From: an uncultured Actinomyces sp.
GTDB taxonomy: Bacteria; Actinomycetota; Actinomycetes; Actinomycetales; Actinomycetaceae
Direction of reading: 5' to 3'
Assembly: GCA_938014245.1 (NCBI GenBank)
Contig: CALLSD010000046.1
Coordinates: forward strand, 11,231 to 75,230
Length of the DNA: 64,000 nucleotides
Shown piece by piece: positions 27,780 to 36,154 of this stretch (position 1 is the stretch's first letter; each line of letters begins with the position of its first letter). A model generated the notes under the pieces. It saw only the letters and a list, made by a program, of their open reading frames with translations, had not been told where the DNA came from and did not search any database. Both the position numbers and the translations under genes were made by a program.

Positions 27780-29585
27780 GTGTTAAGAACTCTTTCCTCT
27801 TTTTTTCTGCGTACTTTGCGTGAAGACCCGGCAGATGCTGAGGTAATTTCGCATAAGCTCCTTGTCCGTGCTGGCTACATTCGTCGTACAGCTCCTGGCA
27901 TCTACACGTGGCTTCCTCTGGGCCTACGCCTTTTGCGTAAGGTTGAAGACATCGTTCGTGAAGAGATGGATGCGATGGGCGCTCAGGAAGTTCATCTTCC
28001 TGCGCTTCTGCCGGCGGATCCCTACAAGGAGACACATCGCTGGGACGAGTATGGCCCAACGCTGTTCAAGCTTCAGGATCGTAAGGGCGGGGACTACTTG
28101 CTGGCCCCGACCCACGAGGAGATGTTTACCCTCCTGGTGAAGGATCAGTATTCTTCCTACAAGGATCTTCCTTTGACCATCTACCAGATCCAGACGAAGT
28201 ATCGCGATGAAGCGCGTCCGCGCGCGGGTCTGATCCGTGGCCGTGAGTTCGTCATGAAGGATGCGTATTCCTTCGATATCGACGATGCCGGGCTGGATGT
28301 TTCCTACCAGAATGAGCGCGACACCTACGAGCGTATCTTTAAGCGCCTGGGCTTGGAATACGTCATCGTCTCGGCGATGTCTGGTGCGATGGGCGGTTCT
28401 CGCTCCGAGGAATTCCTTCACCCCAGCCCGATCGGTGAGGATACTTTCGTGCGTTCCCCGGGTGGCTACGCCGCCAATGCCGAGGCCGTGGTGACCCCCG
28501 CGCCGGATCCGATTCCTTTCGACGGTATTCCCGCAGTTGAGATGCGTGAGACGCCTAACGCGCCGACGATCGACGCTCTGGTCGAGCGCTCGAACGAGCT
28601 CTATCCGCGTGAGGATCGTCCGTGGCAGGCCTCGGATACATTGAAGAGCTTTGTCGTGACCTTGACCCATCCCGATGGGGAGCGTGAGGTTGTGCTCCTC
28701 GGTGTGCCTGGCGATCGCGACGTTGATATGAAGCGTCTCGAGGCTTCGGTTGCACCTGCTGAGGTGGAAATGTCGACCCCGGAAGACTTGGCAAAGTACC
28801 CCGAGCTGGTTCCGGGCTACATCGGTCCCATGGCCGCTGGTCCGAACTCTCCCGCGCGTCATCTGGACGAAGAAGGCAACCCGGTTGGCGGCATCCGTTT
28901 CCTTGTCGATCCTCGCGTCGTTGACGGAACGACGTGGATTGCCGGCGCAAATACTCCTGGGAAGCACGTCTATTGGTTGACCATGGGTCGTGATTTCATA
29001 GCTGACGGCACGATTGAGGCTGCTGAAGTTCGTGAAGGGGATCTTGCTCCCGACGGTTCTGGTCCTCTGCACCTTGAACGTGGCATCGAGGTCGGCCATA
29101 TCTTCCAGCTGGGACGCAAGTATGCGAAGTCCTTGGGATTGACGGTGCTTGACGAGAACGGTAAGAGCCAGGTCGTCACCATGGGTTCCTATGGAATCGG
29201 TGTTTCCCGTGTTTTGGCCGCGCTTGCTGAAACGAACAGCGACGAGCGCGGTTTGGCATGGCCTGCAAACATTGCACCCTTCGACGTACACGTCCTGGCC
29301 ACAGGTAAGACAGACGAGATTTTCGATACCGCAGCATCGATTTCCTCGGCCCTGGACCGCGATGGTTTGGACGTCCTTTTCGATGATCGTCGTAAGGTTT
29401 CCGCAGGTGTGAAGTTCGCGGACGCGGAGCTCGTGGGTATCCCGGTTTCGGTCGTCGTTGGACGAGGCCTTGCTGAAGGTAAGGTCGAGATTCGCCTACG
29501 CGCGAGCGGGGAGTCTTTTGAAGTTCCGGTCGAGTCGGCGGTGGAACGCATTGAGCAGATCCATCGTGATCTTTTGGGAAGGTGA
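27780..29585 (+). CDS. proS: Prolyl-tRNA synthetase (bacterial type)
   Basis: 601 residues from GTG 27780 ([21 protein letters not shown]). Class II synthetase charging tRNA-Pro. Motif 2 lies in [17 protein letters not shown]; the ATP-binding motif 3 region is [16 protein letters not shown]. Between motifs 2 and 3, about 220-400, is the editing domain (INS) that hydrolyses Ala-tRNA-Pro, confirming the bacterial ProS type. The C-terminal anticodon domain ends at about 600. Shine-Dalgarno is weak (AGGATTGAG). def starts five bases after the stop. Confidence 0.96.
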   Translation: MLRTLSSFFLRTLREDPADAEVISHKLLVRAGYIRRTAPGIYTWLPLGLRLLRKVEDIVREEMDAMGAQEVHLPALLPADPYKETHRWDEYGPTLFKLQDRKGGDYLLAPTHEEMFTLLVKDQYSSYKDLPLTIYQIQTKYRDEARPRAGLIRGREFVMKDAYSFDIDDAGLDVSYQNERDTYERIFKRLGLEYVIVSAMSGAMGGSRSEEFLHPSPIGEDTFVRSPGGYAANAEAVVTPAPDPIPFDGIPAVEMRETPNAPTIDALVERSNELYPREDRPWQASDTLKSFVVTLTHPDGEREVVLLGVPGDRDVDMKRLEASVAPAEVEMSTPEDLAKYPELVPGYIGPMAAGPNSPARHLDEEGNPVGGIRFLVDPRVVDGTTWIAGANTPGKHVYWLTMGRDFIADGTIEAAEVREGDLAPDGSGPLHLERGIEVGHIFQLGRKYAKSLGLTVLDENGKSQVVTMGSYGIGVSRVLAALAETNSDERGLAWPANIAPFDVHVLATGKTDEIFDTAASISSALDRDGLDVLFDDRRKVSAGVKFADAELVGIPVSVVVGRGLAEGKVEIRLRASGESFEVPVESAVERIEQIHRDLLGR

Positions 29586-29590
29586 AGTAA

Positions 29591-30082
29591 ATGGCTCTTC
29601 GCGAGATTCGAGTGATCGGTGATCCGGTCCTGCGCACTCCCTGTGATCCCATTCGCGATATTGATCAGAGCGTGAAGTCTCTGGTTGAAGATCTCCTCGA
29701 AACTGTGGATATGGATGGTCGCGCTGGTTTGGCCGCAAACCAGATCGGTGTTGGGCTGCGCGCCTTTTCCTACAATATCGATGGCGAAATCGGCTACGTG
29801 CTCAATCCCCGGATCGTTGAACTCAGTGAAGATGAGTATCAAGACGGGGATGAGGGTTGCCTATCTGTACCGCAGTTGTGGTTCCCCACTCAGCGTGCAT
29901 GGTATGCGCGTGTGGAGGGCATCGATTTGGATGGTAAGCCCGTTGTCGTTGAAGGTGAGGAGCTTATGGCTCGTTGTCTTCAACACGAATGTGATCACTT
30001 GGATGGCATGCTCTACATTGATCGCTTGGATCGTAAGACTCGCAAGCGCGCTTTGCGCGAGATTCGCGAGCAGAACTACTAA
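29591..30082 (+). CDS. def: Peptide deformylase
   Basis: 163 residues; removes the formyl group from nascent proteins. The three signatures are intact: GLAANQIG (46-53), EGCLSVP with metal ligand Cys90, and QHECDHLDG with His132, Glu133 and His136. Five bases separate it from proS. A strong terminator follows. The length is typical of actinobacterial deformylases. Confidence 0.96.
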   Translation: MALREIRVIGDPVLRTPCDPIRDIDQSVKSLVEDLLETVDMDGRAGLAANQIGVGLRAFSYNIDGEIGYVLNPRIVELSEDEYQDGDEGCLSVPQLWFPTQRAWYARVEGIDLDGKPVVVEGEELMARCLQHECDHLDGMLYIDRLDRKTRKRALREIREQNY

Positions 30083-30110
30083 GAACAATATCTGACCATC
30101 AATCACACGC

Positions 30111-30147
30111 AACTGCGGCTGATCCTCTAGGATCCGCCGCAGTTTTT
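30111..30147 (+). terminator. Terminator after proS-def
   Basis: AACTGCGGCTGATCC and its complement (one mismatch) around a TCTA loop, followed by TTTTT at 30143-30147. It lies 29 bases after def. Confidence 0.85.
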
Positions 30148-30233
30148 AGGTTAGAATAGCTTTACACCGTTTGTTTGTGGCGTTGCCGTAAGAGGACGTA
30201 GGGGAAGACGATCCTCAAACACAGGAGGCCACA

Positions 30234-30734
30234 ATGCGAGGGACCTATACCCGCGGTGTACTTTTCGTACACTCAACCCCGCCTGCTCTTTGTCCGCACA
30301 TTGAGTGGGCCGTTGGTGCTGCCTTGGGAACTGAGGTTCATTTGCAGTGGACTCCACAAGAAGCTGCTCCCGGGATGCTCAGGAGCGAATACTCGTGGGT
30401 AGGAAGCGCCGGATCTGGAGCCCGCCTCGCTTCTGCGCTTCGCGGTTGGGAACACCTGCGCTACGAAGTTACCGAAGAAGCAAGCCCGTCATGCGATGCA
30501 GGCCGGTGGTCTCACACGCCGTCTTTGGGAATCTTCCATGCCCAAATGGATAGCGTGGGCAATGTTGTTGTTCCTGAGGATCGTGTTCGCGCTGCAATTG
30601 AAAACGCCACTTCCTATGAGGAACTGCGTGAAGGGCTAGATCTTGCTCTTGGGCAGGCGTGGGACGATGAACTTGAACCCTTCCGTCATGCTGGTGCGGG
30701 GGCTCCCGTGCGCTGGCTGAACCGAGTGGGCTGA
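30234..30734 (+). CDS. DUF3145 family protein
   Basis: 166 residues beginning MRGTYTRGVLFVHSTPPALCPHIEW, a pattern characteristic of DUF3145, with LRGWEHLRYEVTEE and SLGIFHAQMDSVGNVVVPEDRVR. Function unknown. In Streptomyces this family sits beside the type II fatty-acid synthesis operon; here no fab enzyme genes are near, but the next gene encodes an acyl-carrier-like protein. CACAGGAGG precedes the ATG. The gap to the next ATG is three bases, so the two genes form an operon. Confidence 0.85.
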   Translation: MRGTYTRGVLFVHSTPPALCPHIEWAVGAALGTEVHLQWTPQEAAPGMLRSEYSWVGSAGSGARLASALRGWEHLRYEVTEEASPSCDAGRWSHTPSLGIFHAQMDSVGNVVVPEDRVRAAIENATSYEELREGLDLALGQAWDDELEPFRHAGAGAPVRWLNRVG

Positions 30735-30737
30735 CGA

Positions 30738-31088
30738 ATGGGGACCATTGGCGATCTTCTTGGAGATGCACTCGGTCAAGCTTTGGCCTCGAATGCCGAA
30801 AATACTCCCGTAGACGCGATCGAGGGCGCACGCGAGAAAGCGCAAGAAGAAAGAAGTGCGCATGTTCGCGAGGTCGTCGTCAATGCCGTGCGTGAACATA
30901 CTTCTGTCGAGGCATCTCAGCTTCACGATGGTCTTTCATTGGAGGAGCTCGACCTCGATACTCTTTCTCTCTATGCGATTGTCACGGCAATTGAACATGA
31001 ACTCCACATCAGCATTGAGGATGTCATCATTGCTGACTGGCACAGTTTTGGGGATATCTTCGCCAGCGTCGGTGAGCTGACTCACTAG
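30738..31088 (+). CDS. Acyl-carrier-protein-like protein with Thr at the prosthetic-group site
   Basis: 116 residues. Residues 1-35 are an extra N-terminal segment; 40-116 align to an acyl carrier fold: LSLEELDLDTLSLYAIVTAI then EHELHISIED and a final helix. The conserved DSL that carries phosphopantetheine is replaced by D74-T75-L76, so normal holo-ACP formation is doubtful. It is downstream of DUF3145 by three bases. It could be a structural or regulatory ACP homologue, or retain modification on Thr (not known for ACPs). No ketosynthase or acyltransferase gene is in the window. Confidence 0.75.
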   Translation: MGTIGDLLGDALGQALASNAENTPVDAIEGAREKAQEERSAHVREVVVNAVREHTSVEASQLHDGLSLEELDLDTLSLYAIVTAIEHELHISIEDVIIADWHSFGDIFASVGELTH

Positions 31089-31153
31089 TTCTCAATTCGT
31101 GTCCTAAAATCAAAGAGAGCCATAGCTGACGCACTGAATCAAGGAGATAACAG

Positions 31154-32566
31154 GTGGCACGTATCGAAGAAGATCTGCTGGGCACGCGCGAGGTTCCCGA
31201 TGATGCATATTGGGGGATTCATACCCTGCGAGCTCTTGAGAACTATCAGATCAGCGGCCGCAGTATCAATCAAGTGCCTGAACTGATTCGTGCGATCGTC
31301 CAAGTGAAGAAAGCCTGTGCACTGGCGAACCGTGAATTGCGAGTGATTAGTGCAAAGTCTACTGATGCGATTGTTGCCGCATGCGATGACATCTTGATGA
31401 ATGGCTCGTGCATGGACCAATTCCCAATCGATCAGTTCCAAGGTGGTGCGGGGACAAGCGTGAATATGAACGCGAACGAAGTCATCGCCAACCGCGCACT
31501 CGAAATGATGGGGTTGCCCCGGGGGGAATACTCGGTCATCAATCCCAACGACCACGTCAACCACTCGCAGTCCACCAACGATGCCTATCCAACGGCGTTC
31601 CGTCTGGCTTTGCACGGTAAAGTCGAGAGGCTGCGCATTGCTATCGAAGATCTCGCAGCAGCTTTTGACGCAAAGGGAGAAGAATTCCACGACATTCTCA
31701 CCATGGGTCGTACGCAGCTTCAGGATGCTGTTCCCATGACTCTTGGCCAAGAGATGACCGCCTTTGCAGTGACCTTGCGTGAGGAAGACCCGCGCCTCGA
31801 GGCGAACTCGGAGTTGCTTCTTGAAACGAACCTGGGTGCAACGGCTATTGGTACGGGGCTTAATACTCCTGCGGGTTACCAAGAAGCAGTCGTGCGTCAC
31901 TTGGCTCAGATCAGCGGGGCTCGGGTGAAGGCAGCAACGCACTTGGTTGAGGCAACGTCAGATACTGGCGCTTACGTTTCGATGCACGCAGCGATCAAGC
32001 GTACCGCGGTCAAGCTCTCGAAGATTTGCAATGACTTGCGCTTGCTTGCCTCCGGTCCGCGCGCAGGACTGAACGAGATTAACCTTCCAGAAATGGCAGC
32101 AGGTTCATCCATCATGCCCGCGAAGGTCAATCCCATCATTCCCGAGGTCGTCAATCAGGTCTGCTTCAAGGTCATCGGAAATGACCAGACTGTCACGATG
32201 GCTGCTGAAGCTGGCCAGCTGCAACTCAACGTGATGGAACCGGTCATCGCTCAGGCGATCTTTGAATCTATCGATCTTCTGGTCAACGCATGTGACACTC
32301 TTCGTGAGCGCTGCGTCAATGGAATCACGGCAAATGCCGAGGTCTGCCGCTCCTACGTTGAGAACTCTATTGGTATTGTTACGTACTTCAATGATGTGAT
32401 CGGGCACCACCTTGGTGATGTTGTGGGTAAGCGCGCTGCTGCAGAGGGGAAGACCGTTCGCGAAGTGATTGCCGAGATGGGGCTTCTCTCTGACGAAGAA
32501 GTCGAAGCGATTCTTTCGCCGGAAAACCTTGCAAACCCGCACTACAGGGGCGCGCACATCGACTGA
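31154..32566 (+). CDS. aspA: Aspartate ammonia-lyase
   Basis: 470 residues, GTG start at 31154 after AAGGAGATAACAG. Converts aspartate to fumarate and ammonia. Fumarase/aspartase superfamily features: [35 protein letters not shown], the loop signature [20 protein letters not shown] (about 317-336) and NYRTQL-equivalent positions typical of aspartases rather than fumarases. Only 66 bases from the ACP-like gene, possibly with its own promoter. It ends before a convergent hairpin facing the secretion-like cassette. Confidence 0.92.
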   Translation: MARIEEDLLGTREVPDDAYWGIHTLRALENYQISGRSINQVPELIRAIVQVKKACALANRELRVISAKSTDAIVAACDDILMNGSCMDQFPIDQFQGGAGTSVNMNANEVIANRALEMMGLPRGEYSVINPNDHVNHSQSTNDAYPTAFRLALHGKVERLRIAIEDLAAAFDAKGEEFHDILTMGRTQLQDAVPMTLGQEMTAFAVTLREEDPRLEANSELLLETNLGATAIGTGLNTPAGYQEAVVRHLAQISGARVKAATHLVEATSDTGAYVSMHAAIKRTAVKLSKICNDLRLLASGPRAGLNEINLPEMAAGSSIMPAKVNPIIPEVVNQVCFKVIGNDQTVTMAAEAGQLQLNVMEPVIAQAIFESIDLLVNACDTLRERCVNGITANAEVCRSYVENSIGIVTYFNDVIGHHLGDVVGKRAAAEGKTVREVIAEMGLLSDEEVEAILSPENLANPHYRGAHID

Positions 32567-32573
32567 TCTTCTT

Positions 32574-32614
32574 GTTTAGTTTGAGAGCGGGAGATTAGCT
32601 CTCTCTACCTAAAC
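32574..32614. terminator. Hairpin between aspA and the convergent cassette
   Basis: Nested inverted repeats: GTTTAG/CTAAAC outside and GAGAGC/GCTCTC inside. It lies eight bases past aspA and 28 bases past the last gene of the minus-strand cassette, so it may serve both directions. Confidence 0.5.
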
Positions 32615-32642
32615 CGGGTGGGCTCGCAAATTAGTGATTATT

Positions 32643-32927
32643 TCAGGATGAAAGAATTGCCGATGTGGCTATATCCTGATTGTCTGCTTCAACGCGGATA
32701 AATGCTTGGTTTGCCTCTGTCACCGCATGCGATATCCCTGCAGCGGCGAATGCTATCTGATCAGCTAAATCGTTCATCGCATCAATCAATAAATCGAGTG
32801 TTTCTTGGTTGGTGCCAGCAGCTGGGATAGAAGAGAGTCGTGTTTTTGTCGCACTTTCTCCGGCGTCATCAGCTTTTTTCGCAGCTTGTGCCACCTGCTC
32901 TGGATGCCATTCGATCTCCTGAGACAC
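32643..32927 (-). CDS. WXG100-sized helical protein lacking the WXG motif
   Basis: 94 residues from GTG 32927; AGGAGGT lies ideally before it and includes the stop of the previous gene. The length, all-helical composition and lack of signal peptide fit the WXG100/ESAT-6 class or related small type VII secretion partners. A central AAGTNQ bend separates two helices as in that fold, but no Trp-x-Gly is present, and there is no C-terminal YxxxD/E signal that I can identify. It is the last gene of a four-gene operon. It may be a partner or adaptor of the large upstream protein; this is inference. Confidence 0.6.
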   Translation of the reverse strand: MSQEIEWHPEQVAQAAKKADDAGESATKTRLSSIPAAGTNQETLDLLIDAMNDLADQIAFAAAGISHAVTEANQAFIRVEADNQDIATSAILSS

Positions 32928-32935
32928 ATTACCTC

Positions 32936-33718
32936 CTAGAGGTTGAAGTAGTTGGCGAGCTCGCACCAGAGCATCGTTTGGTAGTAACCCTCGAGCTCAA
33001 CTTGTTCCGGATCTGAACGTTGTTTACGAACCGTGCAGGGCGGAGCGAGGTAACTGGAAGGTACACGTGAGGTTGCGATCTTGTAGCTTGCCGAAGGAGT
33101 TGATAGCGTTGCGATGCTGGAAATTGGCTCATAGCGCCTGGCAACGCGCTTCCATCGAGTCCACGCCGAATATTCCCAGTTATCTTCCTCAATTTCCCGG
33201 TGAAACCTTGCATTCATATATCGAGTCGTCCGATCTATGAGCAGTCCTTTGGCTTTTTCGATATCACCTCTACTGAGTGCGTCAACTGCCTGCGAATGAA
33301 TGCGTCTTGGAGCGTCGAAATCGTTCTCACGAGTGAAGATCGGTGAGTTTGCCAGTAAAACGTGGGGGGTTTCTTCTGTATCGATCAGATAGATATGACT
33401 TTCTTCTCCGACGGAGCGCAAAACTGTTGTCGAAACCGGGGCCTGAAAAATACAGAGCTGACGTATTACGTTGGGTGTGTAATGAGGTGAGAGTGAATAA
33501 ATAGTGATCGGATGAGTGCTCTTCTGGATAGGGGCAAACAGATTCAGTGCATCCTCGGTCAGGCAGCCTGCAGAAAAAACGGATTCAACGCGCTGTCCAG
33601 CCGCTTCTTCAGCTTCTAACCATACCCTTTCGCCATTTCCTGACTCGAGAGCCGCAGTGCGAAATGCTTCTGTGAGGAAAGCCGGAATTGAAATTGTGGG
33701 GCGATCTTTTGTATTCAT
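32936..33718 (-). CDS. Soluble protein of unknown function, possibly EspG-like
   Basis: 260 residues, coupled by ATGA to the membrane-protein gene before it and by a stop-Shine-Dalgarno overlap to the gene after it. No signal peptide or TM segment. The layout - an N-terminal strand/helix segment, a middle SIYSLSP-type beta sheet region with HIYLIDTEETPHVLLANSPIF, and a C-terminal YQTMLWCELANYF helix - resembles EspG chaperones of ESX systems, but identity is weak by eye. It could equally be an unrelated partner. Lower GC than neighbours (26 of 60 bases at 33481-33540). Confidence 0.5.
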   Translation of the reverse strand: MNTKDRPTISIPAFLTEAFRTAALESGNGERVWLEAEEAAGQRVESVFSAGCLTEDALNLFAPIQKSTHPITIYSLSPHYTPNVIRQLCIFQAPVSTTVLRSVGEESHIYLIDTEETPHVLLANSPIFTRENDFDAPRRIHSQAVDALSRGDIEKAKGLLIDRTTRYMNARFHREIEEDNWEYSAWTRWKRVARRYEPISSIATLSTPSASYKIATSRVPSSYLAPPCTVRKQRSDPEQVELEGYYQTMLWCELANYFNL

Positions 33719-34635
33719 GAAATCACCTGCAAAGTCTCGAGCATCCGGGGAAGTTGATCAGCGATTGAATTAATTGAAGTCGTTGTTGCGGTTGCTGTCG
33801 CATAGAGGCGGACAGTTCTGTTACTAACTGCCTGAGTCCAGGTCCACTGGATCGCTGTGTAGGAGAGTCCTTCGTCAACGTAAAGGCCGGTAGTCATAAG
33901 TGTGTCATCACTTGGGATCGGAAAACGTGTCTCTTCGATAGTCATCCAGCCGGGAATAATATCATCGAGGGGTATCGGGCTTTTCCCCATTAAATCGATG
34001 GTCACGATGAAATTCGGTCGGAAGCCTGACGTCTTTTCCGGAATTCCGACTGCAACAAAGAGAGCATCATCTAACGGGGAACGGGGGTGCGCGGAGGTCG
34101 CGTTAACTATTGGCGGAATCTGCGGAGTGAGTATCGCCTTCGGATTCGGGAGAGATAACGCCCTCCATGTGTCGGGGAGTTCCATTGTCGCGGTTAAAGA
34201 CATTGAGATATCTCCAAACGTGAATGTCAAATTATTGACCAGACTCGGTGTAGGCGCGATGATTTGGCGATTTTCGTCGAGAAAACCTTGGCGCTTGTGC
34301 CACTGCCATTGTTGGTCCACTAGGTGCGGAATTGGAATCGGCAATAAAAAGACGATGCTGAGCATGAGGAAGAAAGGAATACTTCCAGCAAAAACCGATT
34401 GGATGTGCTGTGGCAGAGCGATCTTTATAGAAAACAGCAAGAGAGAAGCTGAGATCATGCAAAGCATCCACAACGGAATGGCAATTTCGTTGACGCGCCG
34501 TGGCGCATTCGCCTTACCGTATGCCCGCCAAAACTGGGCCAATGGGGTGTCCGTATATGTCTCGATGTACCAGACGTACAGTCCCAAACAGCCAAAAGGA
34601 AGACCTAAAGCAGTAAAAAGAATGCTTGAATCCAT
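33715..34635 (-). CDS. Three-TM membrane protein with LpqN-like (PsbP/Mog1-type) C-terminal domain
   Basis: 306 residues. Three hydrophobic helices at about 4-24, 52-71 and 80-101, then a C-terminal domain (about 140-306) with the strand/helix order of actinobacterial LpqN/LpqT proteins: LTATMELPDTWRALSL, FRPNFIVTIDLMG, YTAIQWTWTQAVSNRTVRL and a terminal helix IADQLPRMLETLQV. LpqN-type domains occur near type VII systems and on lipoproteins. The start overlaps the stop of the large gene upstream (AGGGAGA before ATG 34635). It is a candidate immunity or docking protein for that product. Assignment of the fold is by pattern only. Confidence 0.6.
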   Translation of the reverse strand: MDSSILFTALGLPFGCLGLYVWYIETYTDTPLAQFWRAYGKANAPRRVNEIAIPLWMLCMISASLLLFSIKIALPQHIQSVFAGSIPFFLMLSIVFLLPIPIPHLVDQQWQWHKRQGFLDENRQIIAPTPSLVNNLTFTFGDISMSLTATMELPDTWRALSLPNPKAILTPQIPPIVNATSAHPRSPLDDALFVAVGIPEKTSGFRPNFIVTIDLMGKSPIPLDDIIPGWMTIEETRFPIPSDDTLMTTGLYVDEGLSYTAIQWTWTQAVSNRTVRLYATATATTTSINSIADQLPRMLETLQVIS

Positions 34636-34643
34636 AGTTCTCC

Positions 34644-35933
34644 CTAAGAGGACAGCGCGTAACTGTTGAAAAGTGTTGCGCTACCGTCGCCGATGCTGCC
34701 TCCTAGCCACCCGCCTAGAACACCACCAACTATACTTCCTGCAACAATTCCGAGAGGGCCTAGCGAGGCTCCGACTGCCGCCCCAACTTTTGCGCCTAGC
34801 ACTGCGCCTCCCCATCCGCCCGCAGCACTGAGACTTCCTTTAATTCCGGCACGTGCGATTTTTGTTCCTTCGCCCATTTCAGGGTGGTGGTAGGTATCAG
34901 ACTGATAGGACTCCAAGGCGCTTAGCCCGCCTCCTGCGATGGCCACACCTCCACCTAAAAGTTTCGCTCCAGACTCAAGTTTAGATACGTTCTTAAGGAC
35001 AGAAGGAGCTTCTCCGTCAACACGAATTGCTTGGGTAACCTCTCCACTGTTGCGTGCCATGAGTCCGGGCTTTGCTCCTTCGGGCACCTTAGGCCCGTGC
35101 CGAGCTTGGTGAGCGTGTAGGCCGCGGGTTGGTTTCCAGTTGCTGAGTTTTCCGCGCTCTTTGAACTTGCGCCAGGAGTTGAGATGGACGTAGTCCTCAT
35201 TAGGAGAAAAAACCGCATTTTTATTAAACAAATATGCGCCGTGGAACGTCTTAACTCCATCGGTTACAAGGCCTTGTAAGTACTTTGGCATTTTCCACTC
35301 AGCGTGATAGCCCTGCGGAGGGAGGAACTTATCACGGAAGCGCGTTACTAAACTCCACAGGACTCGTTCGACGCCGCTGGTGTCTAATTTCGAAAGATCA
35401 GTCGCAAACTCGTGGTTTGCTGATTCTAAGTTGTTCTTCGTCCACGAGCATCGTTTGCTGAGAGAAGAAAAAAGTGCCGAATGGGAATCGCGCTGTGATT
35501 CTGATAAATGAATGAAAGCACTTTCGCCGCATTCACTCACTGTTAGACCAGCTTTTCTTGCGTCTTCTCTTATCGATCGAAAACTATCGCGGACTTTTCG
35601 GACTGCCCAAGCGTACGTAGATAGAGTCCCCCGTAGCAACTCTAAGAGTTTGACGGTGTCCAGTGCACTGTTTTCAAGTTTTTTCAGATCCTCTGCAGCC
35701 TGGGGGACGCATAACGCGACCTGTGATTCGATGAGGTGTCGCGCGTCATTCGCATCTTGAGCTGAAGTTTGAAGCTGACTGATCATTGTCTGAAATTGCT
35801 GATCAGCTGCAAACAGGCCGTCGACGTCAATCGCAAAGGTCCATGAGATCGTCCTGACGCTGTCGTAGCTCGATTGGGGAGTTCCGATACAGTGAGGCTG
35901 AGGGTTGGTAAGTACTGCAGACTCAGGTAACAC
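34644..35933 (-). CDS. Large helical protein with glycine-zipper C-terminus (candidate type VII secretion effector)
   Basis: 429 residues from GTG 35933, eight bases after GGAGG; an ATG at 35969 has no ribosome site and sits on a possible -10 (TATAAG). Residues 30-200 are almost wholly alpha-helical with heptad character and resemble LXG/WXG-type secretion domains. A middle region follows (PPQGYHAEW, AKPGLMARNSG). The C-terminus has two hydrophobic Gly-rich stretches, about 325-338 and 371-417, the latter with repeated GxxxG spacing (GAVLGAKVGAAVGASLG). This resembles membrane-inserting glycine-zipper toxins such as TelE and TspA. No signal peptide. First gene of the cassette. Confidence 0.65.
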   Translation of the reverse strand: MLPESAVLTNPQPHCIGTPQSSYDSVRTISWTFAIDVDGLFAADQQFQTMISQLQTSAQDANDARHLIESQVALCVPQAAEDLKKLENSALDTVKLLELLRGTLSTYAWAVRKVRDSFRSIREDARKAGLTVSECGESAFIHLSESQRDSHSALFSSLSKRCSWTKNNLESANHEFATDLSKLDTSGVERVLWSLVTRFRDKFLPPQGYHAEWKMPKYLQGLVTDGVKTFHGAYLFNKNAVFSPNEDYVHLNSWRKFKERGKLSNWKPTRGLHAHQARHGPKVPEGAKPGLMARNSGEVTQAIRVDGEAPSVLKNVSKLESGAKLLGGGVAIAGGGLSALESYQSDTYHHPEMGEGTKIARAGIKGSLSAAGGWGGAVLGAKVGAAVGASLGPLGIVAGSIVGGVLGGWLGGSIGDGSATLFNSYALSS

Positions 35934-36074
35934 GCCACTTGCCTCCACATCGCCGCTGACACGGTGCATCGCTGCTTATACAACAGACACTACGCCTGAG
36001 AGTGGACGCATGCAAGCAGTTTCAACTTTCGGGCTCTAGTGTTTAAGTCTGTGTTGCATTGAAAACGCAATGAA

Positions 36075-36115
36075 AAGTGGGTGTTGGGATTCTGAAAGAA
36101 CCCCAACACCCACTT
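36075..36115 (-). terminator. Terminator after aceE
   Basis: AAGTGGGTGTTGGG and its perfect complement flank an interrupted 13-base loop; on the minus strand the stem is followed by TTTTCATT. It lies about 40 bases past aceE and also stands upstream of the secretion-like cassette, insulating it from aceE transcription. Confidence 0.75.
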
Positions 36116-36154
36116 GATGCTGGTCACGGTTGGCGACCCATGAGAGCGTGAAAC

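Noticed and set aside
27924..29291. Open frame of 455 codons antisense to proS
   Set aside because: Falls wholly inside a clearly coding gene; composition is the mirror of proS codons and no family motif or ribosome site is seen.
35934..35969. ATG 35969 as start of the large cassette protein
   Set aside because: No ribosome site and it abuts a possible -10; GTG 35933 has GGAGG at eight bases. Kept as an alternative only.
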